This document shows positions 17,058-24,505 of a DNA stretch of 64,000 nucleotides, one piece after another. The notes beneath the pieces are model-generated. The model saw only the letters and a list, made by a program, of their open reading frames with translations, did no database searches and was not told where the DNA came from. Each line of letters begins with the position of its first letter. Position 1 is the first letter of the stretch. Position numbers and translations under genes: made by a program. Source of the stretch: Arthrobacter sp. StoSoilA2 (GTDB lineage Bacteria > Actinomycetota > Actinomycetes > Actinomycetales > Micrococcaceae); NCBI RefSeq assembly GCF_019977195.1, contig NZ_AP024643.1:1860001-1924000 (forward strand), read 5' to 3'.

Positions 17058-17842
17058 GATGACTCTGAGGCTACTCTGTCCGCGGCATGCTGACGGAAAA
17101 ACTCCGCCGATTCTTCAAAGATGGTGGGTGCATCCACATCCAACGTGGCCACGTGGCCGCTCGCCGGGAGGGTCACCACTTTGAGCCGGGACGGGTCCAT
17201 ATGCCTGCTGATCATAGCTACGGAACTGGGCGGGATGACACCGTCCACTGAAGATTTGAAGACAAGCGCCGGTGCTTGAATCTGTGGGAGGGCGCGGGTT
17301 GCCTGGCGGAAGAGCTTCTTCAGTTCGTGCACGGACCTCAAAGGCGTCTTGGAGTAGTCACCGTCCTGCGTGGCGGCCGCCGTCGGCTTTTCTTCCTCAA
17401 TGGGTGAGGTGGTCCGCATGACGTACTTGAGTGCTCCGACGTACCTGACCCGGCGATCGTAGAAACTCAAACCCGGGTTCACCAGGACCAGGCCCGGAAC
17501 ATCATGCAGTGAAGCCACACGGAGGGCAACGGCACCGCCCATGGACAGGCCTGCCACAAAACATGATTCCGTCCGGGCCGCGAGATCCAGATAGCTTCGT
17601 TCGAACGTCCTGTACCAATCCTGCCAGCGTGTGGTGGCCAGATCGTGCCAGCTGGTTCCGTGACCGGGAAGCAAAGGCACTGAAACGGAAAAGCCCTGCC
17701 CGGCCAAATACTCGGCCCACGGCAGGACGCTCAGCGGGCTACCCGTAAACCCGTGGCAGATGGCCACTCCGGTGGAAGCGTTCGCTCCATGGCCGGGGTG
17801 GTGGAAGGCGAGCGGCGCGGCTGGTTGGTTGCGTTCCGTCAT
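17054..17842 (-). CDS. Alpha/beta hydrolase, tandem paralogue of the neighbouring esterase
   Basis: The 262-residue product repeats the neighbour's motifs almost one for one: CHGFTGSPLSVLPWAEYLA, LLPGHGTSWHDLATTRW, AGLSMGGAVALRVAS, LVNPGLSFYDRRVRYVGALKYV, KSSVDGVIPP and the histidine region ASGHVATLDVDAP. Both are therefore probably active esterases of one subfamily. It is the first gene of the minus-strand operon and overlaps the second by 4 nt (ATGA). It is divergent from a glycerolipid acyltransferase 109 bp away, a context hinting at membrane lipid turnover; this is inference. Confidence 0.88.
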   Translation of the reverse strand: MTERNQPAAPLAFHHPGHGANASTGVAICHGFTGSPLSVLPWAEYLAGQGFSVSVPLLPGHGTSWHDLATTRWQDWYRTFERSYLDLAARTESCFVAGLSMGGAVALRVASLHDVPGLVLVNPGLSFYDRRVRYVGALKYVMRTTSPIEEEKPTAAATQDGDYSKTPLRSVHELKKLFRQATRALPQIQAPALVFKSSVDGVIPPSSVAMISRHMDPSRLKVVTLPASGHVATLDVDAPTIFEESAEFFRQHAADRVASESS

Positions 17843-17951
17843 GGCTCCATCGTGTCACTCTTCCCGACATTTCTCACTGGAGTAGGGTTGCTGTTGAGTG
17901 CCGCCGGCTTGACCGGATGGACGCCCGTAAACCGGCCGTGAGAGGACAAAC

Positions 17952-18737
17952 GTGTTCTATTGGGTCATGAAGAGGATCTTTCTTGGTCCTGTTCTCAAAC
18001 TCCTTTTCAGGCCATGGGTCAAGGGGCTGGACAACGTCCCCGAAAACGGCCCAGCGATACTTGCATCCAACCATTTGTCCTTTTCGGACTCCATCTTCCT
18101 TCCACTGATGGTGGACCGGCCGGTGATCTTCCTTGCCAAGTCCGAGTACTTCACCGGCAAGGGCATCAAGGGCCGCTTGACGGCGCTGTTCTTCAGGTTG
18201 ACCAACCAACTGCCAATGGACCGTTCCGGCGGAGCCGCGTCGGAACTATCGCTGCAAGCCGGGAAGGACGTCCTGAATTCCGGCGGCCTCTTGGGAATCT
18301 ACCCCGAAGGCACCCGCAGTCCGGACGCCAAGCTCTACCGCGGCAAGGTCGGTGTCGCCAAGCTGGCGCTCCAGACCCGGGTCCCTGTAGTGCCGGTGGC
18401 CATGATTGGAACGGAAAAGGTCCAGCCCATTGGCAAGAGGCTGCCCAGCATCCGGCGTATCGGTGTGATCTTCGGCCAGCCCATGGACTTTAGCCGCTAT
18501 TACGGCATGGAAGATGACCGGCTCATTCAAAGGGCCGTAACTGACGAAATCATGTACGAGCTGATGCGGCTTTCCGGCCAGGAGTATGTGGACGAATACG
18601 CAGCTGTGGTCAAGGCCCGGATGGATGGCAAAGGACCCGGGACGGTTGGAAAAGTCAAAGAAGCCGAGGAGGCTCCTTCGGACATCGCTGATGACAAGGA
18701 CGGGCCCAAGGAAAACGGGGGAGCAACCAGCGGGTGA
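17952..18737 (+). CDS. 1-acyl-sn-glycerol-3-phosphate acyltransferase family protein (Rv2182c-like)
   Basis: PlsC-type acyltransferases transfer a fatty acyl chain to lysophosphatidate or a related acceptor at the cytoplasmic face of the membrane. The 261-residue protein carries the HX4D catalytic motif NHLSFSD (about residue 41), the acceptor-binding motif YPEGTRSPD, and VVPVAMIGTEKVQP. The N-terminus is mildly hydrophobic. The C-terminal 40 residues are charged and low in complexity. GTG 17952 is preceded by GAGAGGAC. It lies 72 bp before the DAHP synthase gene. The window's first fragment encodes another member of the family. Confidence 0.9.
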   Translation: MFYWVMKRIFLGPVLKLLFRPWVKGLDNVPENGPAILASNHLSFSDSIFLPLMVDRPVIFLAKSEYFTGKGIKGRLTALFFRLTNQLPMDRSGGAASELSLQAGKDVLNSGGLLGIYPEGTRSPDAKLYRGKVGVAKLALQTRVPVVPVAMIGTEKVQPIGKRLPSIRRIGVIFGQPMDFSRYYGMEDDRLIQRAVTDEIMYELMRLSGQEYVDEYAAVVKARMDGKGPGTVGKVKEAEEAPSDIADDKDGPKENGGATSG

Positions 18738-18797
18738 CTGTGACGCATCCGGCAAGGACAGTTACGCCTACAGTGCCCCAACCTTGGCGGAGGCTAC

Positions 18798-18803
18798 TAC
18801 TCT
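18798..18803 (+). promoter_or_regulatory. -10 element, probable leaderless start of the DAHP synthase gene
   Basis: TACTCT lies exactly 6 nt before the GTG at 18810. A weak GAAGGG is the only alternative ribosome-binding sequence. Confidence 0.4.
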
Positions 18804-18809
18804 TGAAGG

Positions 18810-20213
18810 GTGACTGAGCTAACCGCGAACACCGCACCCCCTGTAGTAGACCCACTCGCCAGCACCGCCCAGAGTGGGGCTGCAAACTACCCCGGTCTCG
18901 ACGCCTGGCGGGACCTGCCGATTTCCCAGCAGCCCACGTGGTCTGACTCTGAAGTCTTCAAGGCCTCTGTTAAGGAACTTTCCGTCGTTCCACCTTTGGT
19001 ATTTGCCGGCGAAGTTGACGTTCTTCGGGAGCGCCTGGCTGCGGCCGCCCAGGGCAAGGCTTTCCTCCTGCAGGGGGGAGACTGCGCAGAGACCTTTGAA
19101 GCCGCCACGGCGGACAAGATCAGCGCACGCGTCAAGACGATCCTCCAGATGGCCGTCGTGCTCACGTACGGTGCGGCGATGCCGGTCATCAAGATGGGTC
19201 GCATGGCAGGCCAATTCGCCAAGCCACGCTCGTCCAACGATGAAACCCGCGACGGCGTGACACTTCCCGCGTACCGCGGAGATATCGTCAACGGCTACGA
19301 CTTCACGCCCGAGTCCCGCGCGCACGACGCCGGCAGGATGCTGCAGGCGTACCATACGTCCGCATCAACGCTGAACCTGATCCGGGCATTCACCCAGGGT
19401 GGTTTCGCGGACCTGAGGCTGGTCCACCAGTGGAACAAGGGCTTCACTGAGAACCCGGCACATGCCCGGTACGAGTCCCTTGCCCGTGACATTGATCGCG
19501 CCATCATGTTCATGGACTCGTGTGGTGCTGACTTCGAGGCCCTCAAGCGGGTTGAGTTCTTCGCCAGCCACGAGGCGCTGCTGCTGGACTACGAACGCGC
19601 ATTGACCCGCATCGACTCGCGCACGGGCCTGCCGTACGACACTTCCGCCCACTTCCTCTGGATCGGCGAGCGGACCCGCGAACTCGATCATGCGCACGTG
19701 GACTTCCTCTCCCGTGTGCGGAACCCCATTGGCGTCAAGCTAGGCCCCACCACCAGCGGCGACGATGCCCTGCGCCTTATCGACAAGCTGGACCCGAACC
19801 GCGAACCCGGGCGCCTGACATTCATTACCCGCATGGGGGCCAAAAACATCCGCGAGAAGCTGCCTGCCGTCGTCGAGCGCGTTACCGCTTCCGGCGCCCA
19901 GGTCCTGTGGGTGACGGACCCGATGCACGGCAACACGGTGACCTCGCCCAACGGATACAAGACCCGCAACTTCGACGACGTCATTGACGAAGTACGTGGA
20001 TTCTTCGAAGTACACCACTCGCTGGGTACGGTTCCGGGCGGCCTGCATGTCGAAATGACCGGCGACGACGTCGCCGAGTGCCTCGGTGGCGCAGATCCCA
20101 TCGACCAGGACGCTTTCCTGGACCGCTATGAGTCTGTCTGCGACCCGCGCCTGAACCACATGCAGTCACTTGAGATGGCCTTCCTGGTCGCAGGGGCTCT
20201 GTCCAAGCGGTAA
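18810..20213 (+). CDS. aroG: Class II 3-deoxy-7-phosphoheptulonate (DAHP) synthase
   Basis: This enzyme condenses phosphoenolpyruvate and erythrose 4-phosphate in the first step of the shikimate pathway. The 467-residue sequence is of the class II (plant/Mycobacterium AroG) type: FLLQGGDCAETF, KMGRMAGQFAKPRS, LPAYRGDIVNGYDF, DFLSRVRNPIGVKLGPTT, WVTDPMHGNT and the metal site region GGLHVEMTGDDVAECLGG. Mycobacterial AroG is feedback controlled by aromatic amino acids and pairs with chorismate mutase; no chorismate mutase gene is in the window. A strong terminator follows. Confidence 0.96.
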   Translation: MTELTANTAPPVVDPLASTAQSGAANYPGLDAWRDLPISQQPTWSDSEVFKASVKELSVVPPLVFAGEVDVLRERLAAAAQGKAFLLQGGDCAETFEAATADKISARVKTILQMAVVLTYGAAMPVIKMGRMAGQFAKPRSSNDETRDGVTLPAYRGDIVNGYDFTPESRAHDAGRMLQAYHTSASTLNLIRAFTQGGFADLRLVHQWNKGFTENPAHARYESLARDIDRAIMFMDSCGADFEALKRVEFFASHEALLLDYERALTRIDSRTGLPYDTSAHFLWIGERTRELDHAHVDFLSRVRNPIGVKLGPTTSGDDALRLIDKLDPNREPGRLTFITRMGAKNIREKLPAVVERVTASGAQVLWVTDPMHGNTVTSPNGYKTRNFDDVIDEVRGFFEVHHSLGTVPGGLHVEMTGDDVAECLGGADPIDQDAFLDRYESVCDPRLNHMQSLEMAFLVAGALSKR

Positions 20214-20225
20214 CGCTAAAACGCA

Positions 20226-20261
20226 AAAGGCGCGGTTCGGAGAAGTCCGAACCGCGCCTTT
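20226..20261. terminator. Bidirectional terminator between the DAHP synthase and kinase genes
   Basis: AAAGGCGCGGTTCGGA (20226-20241) and TCCGAACCGCGCCTTT (20246-20261) form a perfect 16-bp stem with a GAAG loop, with T/A ends on both strands. Confidence 0.95.
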
Positions 20262-20273
20262 CGTGTATCTCGG

Positions 20274-22364
20274 CTAAACCACGGAAAGTTTGATGGTTGA
20301 ACCTTCCGCGACTTCCGTGTCCTTCGGATCCTGCTTCAGGACGACGTTTAGGATTGCCAGGTCTTGCTCTCTGACGACCACAAAACCTAGCTTCTCCAGT
20401 TCTTTCTGCGCCGCATCTGCGTTTTTCCCGATGAAGTTAGGCACTTTAACCAGTTTGGGTCCCTTGGAGACCGTCAGGGTCACTGTTTCGCCGCGGATGA
20501 GCGTGCCGTTGCCAGGCGTCTGTGCCACCACGGCGCCTTTGGGCACGGTTTTGTCGTTGACAGCCTCAGGGGCAATGACTGCCTTCAGGCCAGCGTCCTG
20601 AATTGCTTTCACGGCAGCATCCTGCTGTAAGCCGCGAACATCGGGAACGGGGATGGGCTGGGGTCCCTTGGAGACGACGAAGGATACCGGCGTGCCGTGG
20701 CGGACTTCCTTGCCCGGTGCAGGGTCCTGGGAGATGACAATGCCCGCAGGGATCTTTTCGTCGAACGCCTCCGTGACATTTCCGAGGGTCATTTGGGCGG
20801 CGTTCAGGGCACTCTTAGCTTGATCAAGGGTTCCGCCTGCCAGCCCGGGCAGTGCAAAGAGCTGTGCGCCTTTCGAAACGAAAAGGGCGATGGGTTGAAA
20901 TTTCCGTACCACTTCCCCCGATTTTGGTTCAGTCCCGACGGCGAGACCGGCCTGGACGTCGTCGTCGAATACGTCCTGGGGCTCAGACTGGAATCCTGCC
21001 GTTCGCAAGAGCTGTTGGGCCTCGGCCACTGTCTTGTTCTTGACATCGGGAACCGTGCCTGGAGATCCAGGGCCCATGCCGAAGAACCAACCGGCAGAAC
21101 CTGCCAGCAGGGCCAGGATCACGATCACGACTGTCCAAATCGCAGCGCGTCGGCGGGGATTGCCTTCACGAAGGGGGCGCACAGGAGTAGCAGCAGCCCG
21201 GGCTTGGTCTTTAGCCTGTTGCCGCTCCAGCTTTTTTTGCTCCCGTTTGCCGGGCTGGCGCGGGTCATCGTTCGCACCGGGAAGGGCGAGGCCGGCGTTG
21301 TGTGGTTGCCGCGCTGCCATGACGGTTGTCGGGTTGCTTTGATGTGGAATGAATTCCGTGGGCGATGCTGTAGTGGCAAGGGCCTCGGTGGGATTCTCCT
21401 GCGGGGTTGCGCCGGAACCGGGGCCCGCGGAAGCAGCTGCCCCAACGGAACCAACTGCCCCGGCAGCAGCTGCAGGGGAGAGAGGCCGGGAGGACGGCTG
21501 CCTGTGGTCCAGTTGCTCGTCACTGAGTGTGGTCCGGATGTGGCGCAGTTCCGATAGCAGGGCGGAGCCGTCCACGGGCCGGTTTTCGGCGTCCACGGCA
21601 GTGCACCACTGCACAAGTTCGTCGAGGTCTTCGGCAAGACCGGGGGCAGCCTCGGAGGGGCGGCCAACCACGGCGTTGACGTGCTGGTAAGCAACTTGAA
21701 TCGGGGATTCACCAGCATATGGCTGCTTGCCTGTGAGCATTTCGTAGAGCATGATGCCCGCTGAGTAGACGTCGCTGCGGGCGTCAGCGGGTTTGCCGAG
21801 CACCAATTCGGGGGCGAGGTACGCGACCGTGCCGATCAAGGCGCCAGTACTTGTGGTGGCCGTGACAGCCCTGGCCAATCCGAAGTCCCCTACCTTGATC
21901 CGGCCGTCTTCCGCTATGAGCACGTTCTCGGGCTTGATGTCCCGATGGATGAGTCCGGATCCGTGGGCGGCCGCCAGGCCTTCGATGACCGGATCGATCA
22001 GGGCGAGGGCCAGGCGCGGTGGAAGTGCGCCCTGTTGGTTGATGACGTCGCGGAGCGTATGGCCTTTGACATACTCCATCACCAGATAAGCGATATGCCC
22101 GTCTTCGCCCTGGTCCAGCACGCTGACAACGTGGGGATGGGACAGGCTCGCGGCGGCCTTGGCCTCGCGGCTGAGCCGTGACAGGAATGTTTCGTCGTTG
22201 GCCAGGTGCGGGTGCAGGACTTTGAGGGCCACGTCGCGCTCCAGGCGCTGGTCCGTGGCCAGGTAAACGGTGGACATTCCACCTCTGGCAAGGCGTGAGC
22301 GGACGTGGTAGCGCCCGTCCACCGTGGTCCCGATGAGGTGGTCCTGCGTTGGTTCCTGCACCAT
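20274..22364 (-). CDS. pknL: PASTA-domain Ser/Thr protein kinase (PknL position)
   Basis: This is a eukaryotic-type kinase. The kinase domain (residues 1 to about 285) has the glycine loop LARGGMSTVY, lysine 48 in VALKVL, the catalytic loop HRDIKPEN (140-147), DFG (160-162) and an activation loop with several Thr (TATTSTGALIGT). A Pro/Ala-rich juxtamembrane linker leads to one transmembrane helix (AIWTVVIVILALLAGSAGWF), then four extracellular PASTA repeats, which bind muropeptides or lipid II. It lies beside a LysM hydrolase and close to a PknL-substrate-like DNA-binding gene, so control of wall growth is likely. The start may be the GTG at 22361, 6 nt after a TAGGAT element. Confidence 0.94.
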   Translation of the reverse strand: MVQEPTQDHLIGTTVDGRYHVRSRLARGGMSTVYLATDQRLERDVALKVLHPHLANDETFLSRLSREAKAAASLSHPHVVSVLDQGEDGHIAYLVMEYVKGHTLRDVINQQGALPPRLALALIDPVIEGLAAAHGSGLIHRDIKPENVLIAEDGRIKVGDFGLARAVTATTSTGALIGTVAYLAPELVLGKPADARSDVYSAGIMLYEMLTGKQPYAGESPIQVAYQHVNAVVGRPSEAAPGLAEDLDELVQWCTAVDAENRPVDGSALLSELRHIRTTLSDEQLDHRQPSSRPLSPAAAAGAVGSVGAAASAGPGSGATPQENPTEALATTASPTEFIPHQSNPTTVMAARQPHNAGLALPGANDDPRQPGKREQKKLERQQAKDQARAAATPVRPLREGNPRRRAAIWTVVIVILALLAGSAGWFFGMGPGSPGTVPDVKNKTVAEAQQLLRTAGFQSEPQDVFDDDVQAGLAVGTEPKSGEVVRKFQPIALFVSKGAQLFALPGLAGGTLDQAKSALNAAQMTLGNVTEAFDEKIPAGIVISQDPAPGKEVRHGTPVSFVVSKGPQPIPVPDVRGLQQDAAVKAIQDAGLKAVIAPEAVNDKTVPKGAVVAQTPGNGTLIRGETVTLTVSKGPKLVKVPNFIGKNADAAQKELEKLGFVVVREQDLAILNVVLKQDPKDTEVAEGSTIKLSVV

Positions 22365-22367
22365 ACG

Positions 22368-22373
22368 ATCCTA
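22368..22373 (-). promoter_or_regulatory. -10 element, leaderless start of the PASTA kinase
   Basis: On the minus strand TAGGAT is followed by six bases (CGTATG) and then GTG at 22361, the second codon of the open frame. No ribosome-binding site is visible. Confidence 0.45.
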
Positions 22374-22387
22374 AACGAGGCAGGGAA

Positions 22388-22418
22388 GAGGCCCGAATCC
22401 GCGGGGAATCCGGGCCTC
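22388..22418 (-). terminator. Hairpin after the LysM/transglycosylase gene
   Basis: GAGGCCCG (22388-22395) pairs with CGGGCCTC (22411-22418). It lies between the LysM gene and the kinase gene on the minus strand, just before the kinase -10; the T-run is weak. Confidence 0.6.
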
Positions 22419-22440
22419 GTCCAAAGGTGCTTGGGACGGC

Positions 22441-23775
22441 CTAGCCGAAAGTGCGTTGCCGGGCTTTGATCGATTCGACGTAGCGCTTCGTGTCGTCGTA
22501 CATGCCGTACTTGCTGACCGAGTACTGCCCTTGGTAGTAACCGGCGATGGCGTTGTCAAGGTCTTTGCTGGTGGCGATGAGTGCCCTGATGATGGCGACG
22601 CCGGCCGTCGCATTGTCATATGGATCCAAGAGGTTGAGCTTGCGGCCCACCAAATCCGATGCCCATTGGCCCGAGGAAGGAATGACCTGCATGGTTCCAA
22701 TGGCGTTGGCGGGGGAGACCGCGCGCTGGTCAAAGCCGGATTCCTGCTCGGCGAAAGCGAGTGCCAAGGAGGGGCTGACTCCCATGCGGCGGGCGGTATC
22801 AGCCACGATTGACTTCATTTCATCCCGGCTCGGGACCGGCGAAGCGTTCAACAGCGCCTTGTTTTCGTTCGCAGAGCTGACAACAGCGGGCGGGTACGTA
22901 AAGCCGAGGAAGGTGCTCGGCACCAGTGGCTTGGTCTCCCCGGCGGGCTGCAGCGACGAAGTGCCGGGGATGGTGAGCTTCTGCCCGGGATAAATGACGG
23001 TCGTCGCCGAAACTGTATTCACGCTCATCAGCGCTGACAACGAAACGTTGTGACGCGATGCAATGGAGCTGAGGGTATCGCCCGCTTTGATGGTATACGA
23101 GCCTGTGCTGGCGACAGGAGTGGCCGCAGGTGCCGGGGCGGGGGCAGGAGCAGGCGGAGTCGAAGGCGAAGAGCCGCCACTGACCTTGATCTTCTGGCCA
23201 GGGTAGATGATGGAGCTTCCACCGAGATTGTTCCAGCTGAAGATGCTGGACAGCGGGACACCGTGCCGGGCGGCGATCGCGCCCAGCGTATCGCCCGGAA
23301 CCACCGTGTAGGTGGTGGCATTCGGAGGTGCCGCAGGCGCCGGCGTCTGTTCAGGGGCGGCCGGGGCGGTGCCAGTGAGTTTGATGGTCTGGCCAGGGTA
23401 GATCAGCGTTGTTGCCGTGAGCTTGTTCAGCTGCAGGACAGCGGCCGTGTCCAGGTTGAAGCGGCGTGCAATGGCACTGATGGTGTCTCCGCGGACGATC
23501 TTGTAGGTGTCCGGGACAGCGGGGGCCATGGGCCTCAGGGCGGCAGGAAGCGTTGCCGCAACCGCTTGGGCGGGAATCACGTTGCCCACTTTGGTGGCCT
23601 GGGCCTTCATGGCTGCCGCGAGGGTAGCCGGAATCTTGCGCGGTTGGGGTGCCGGTGCAGCCGTGGCTGGCTGGGCCAAGGCAAGCGAGGACAAAACCAC
23701 GGCGGGAAGCGCAGCCGTGGTTGCCGCAATTACCGGCATGCTCATGGTTCGTTTCGGCGAGCGGGGCGTCGTCAT
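22441..23775 (-). CDS. Secreted LysM-repeat lytic transglycosylase
   Basis: The product binds and probably cleaves peptidoglycan outside the cell. A signal peptide (basic PRSPKRT, hydrophobic VIAATTAALPAVVLSSLALA, then QPATAAPA) is followed by three LysM domains (YKIVRGDTISAIARRFNL, YTVVPGDTLGAIAARHGV, YTIKAGDTLSSIASRHNV), each ending in YPGQ. They are separated by Pro/Ala linkers. A C-terminal SLT domain has the catalytic glutamate in AFAEQESGFDQRAVSP, GTMQVIPSSG and YYQGQYSV. ATG 23775 is chosen (445 residues), with GAGG upstream; the frame is open to 23919 but would translate a 9-bp regulatory repeat array. Confidence 0.9.
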   Translation of the reverse strand: MTTPRSPKRTMSMPVIAATTAALPAVVLSSLALAQPATAAPAPQPRKIPATLAAAMKAQATKVGNVIPAQAVAATLPAALRPMAPAVPDTYKIVRGDTISAIARRFNLDTAAVLQLNKLTATTLIYPGQTIKLTGTAPAAPEQTPAPAAPPNATTYTVVPGDTLGAIAARHGVPLSSIFSWNNLGGSSIIYPGQKIKVSGGSSPSTPPAPAPAPAPAATPVASTGSYTIKAGDTLSSIASRHNVSLSALMSVNTVSATTVIYPGQKLTIPGTSSLQPAGETKPLVPSTFLGFTYPPAVVSSANENKALLNASPVPSRDEMKSIVADTARRMGVSPSLALAFAEQESGFDQRAVSPANAIGTMQVIPSSGQWASDLVGRKLNLLDPYDNATAGVAIIRALIATSKDLDNAIAGYYQGQYSVSKYGMYDDTKRYVESIKARQRTFG

Positions 23776-23812
23776 GGAGTGTGTCCTCATCTCAGCAGCG
23801 GGAATAGTTTGT

Positions 23813-23875
23813 GTTGCCGCTGTTACCAGTGTTGCCAATGTTACTGATGTTATCAATGTTGCAAGTGTGATCAGT
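23813..23875 (-). repeat. Seven tandem 9-bp units, candidate MtrA-type binding array
   Basis: Seven consecutive 9-mers start at 23813, 23822, 23831, 23840, 23849, 23858 and 23867. Read toward the LysM gene each ends in a GTAAC-like core: AGCGGCAAC, ACTGGTAAC, ATTGGCAAC, ATCAGTAAC, ATTGATAAC, ACTTGCAAC, ACTGATCAC. The array is 38 bp upstream of the chosen start. Direct GTAAC-like repeats at this spacing recall MtrA response regulator sites near wall hydrolase genes; that link is inferred. Confidence 0.7.
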
Positions 23876-23891
23876 GTGAATCTCTCACACT
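23873..23891 (-). promoter_or_regulatory. Perfect inverted repeat next to the 9-bp array
   Basis: AGTGTGA (23873-23879) and TCACACT (23885-23891) are perfect 7-bp arms around ATCTC. The arms resemble CRP/GlxR half-sites but the spacer is 5 rather than 6. It adjoins the far end of the array. Confidence 0.4.
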
Positions 23892-24035
23892 TATTCATTC
23901 GGCACAACAATTCCTGCACTATGGAAATCCCGTCGCTGAATTCATCCCCCTGGAAAGGCGACTTTCTCGCGCATGGAGGGACCGTCGTCGTACTCCGGCT
24001 AGGCGACTGGCAGCCCGGCGTGGCAACCTAGTTCC

Positions 24036-24389
24036 GTGAGTAATGTAGAAAGCCTTGTTTCCGACTGGTTGCCGCTGCCGGATGTCGCCGAGCTGTTGGG
24101 AGTTTCCATCACCAAAGTCCATGGACTGTTGGATGAGCGTGCGCTGGTGGCCATCAGGCGGGGAGAGCGGAATATCCGCTCGATCCCGGCGCTGTTTATT
24201 CAAGATGGACATGTCGTAGACAGCTTGAAGGGGACCATCGCGGTTCTTAGCGATGCTGGTTATAACGACGAAGAACTCATCGTGTGGTTGTTTACGCCTG
24301 ACGATTCATTGCGGGGACGGCCTGTCGATGCGTTGCGCGAAGGACGCAAGACGGAGATTCGGCGTCGCGCCCAATCGCTCGCCTGGTAG
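24036..24389 (+). CDS. Small winged-helix DNA-binding protein, Rv2175c-like
   Basis: The 117-residue protein has a helix-turn-helix (WLPLPDVAELLGVSITKVHGLLDERALVAIRRG) and a C-terminal part with LFTPDDSLRGRPVDALREGR. It corresponds in size, motifs and position to mycobacterial Rv2175c, a DNA-binding substrate of the PknL kinase. The kinase gene lies 1.7 kb away with the LysM gene between. GTG start; CAACCT lies 6 nt upstream, a poor -10, and no clear ribosome-binding site is seen. It is divergent from the LysM gene, sharing a control region that carries the 9-bp array. A short duplication covers its last codons. Confidence 0.85.
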   Translation: MSNVESLVSDWLPLPDVAELLGVSITKVHGLLDERALVAIRRGERNIRSIPALFIQDGHVVDSLKGTIAVLSDAGYNDEELIVWLFTPDDSLRGRPVDALREGRKTEIRRRAQSLAW

Positions 24390-24407
24390 ATCAGTCGCTC
24401 GCCTGGT
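24375..24407. repeat. 20-bp tandem duplication at a stop codon
   Basis: TCGCTCGCCTGGT occurs at 24375-24387 and 24395-24407. The first copy spans the last codons and the stop of the Rv2175c-like gene; the second lies just after it. Confidence 0.7.
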
Positions 24408-24452
24408 TGCCGGTTAGCCGGCGCTTAGATTCCCATAAGTAGTTAAACAGTG

Positions 24453-24481
24453 GACGACGGCGGTTTTTGACCGCCGTCGTC
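24453..24481. terminator. Terminator between convergent genes
   Basis: GACGACGGCGGT (24453-24464) pairs with ACCGCCGTCGTC (24470-24481) around TTTTG. It lies between the Rv2175c-like gene and the polyprenyl synthetase gene. Confidence 0.85.
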
Positions 24482-24505
24482 GTCTCAACGTCTGGAAATG
24501 CCCGG

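Noticed and set aside
23776..23919. An N-terminal extension of the LysM protein beginning at 23919
   Set aside because: The extra residues are the translation of the 9-bp tandem array and have no signal-peptide shape. A proper signal peptide begins at the ATG at 23775.
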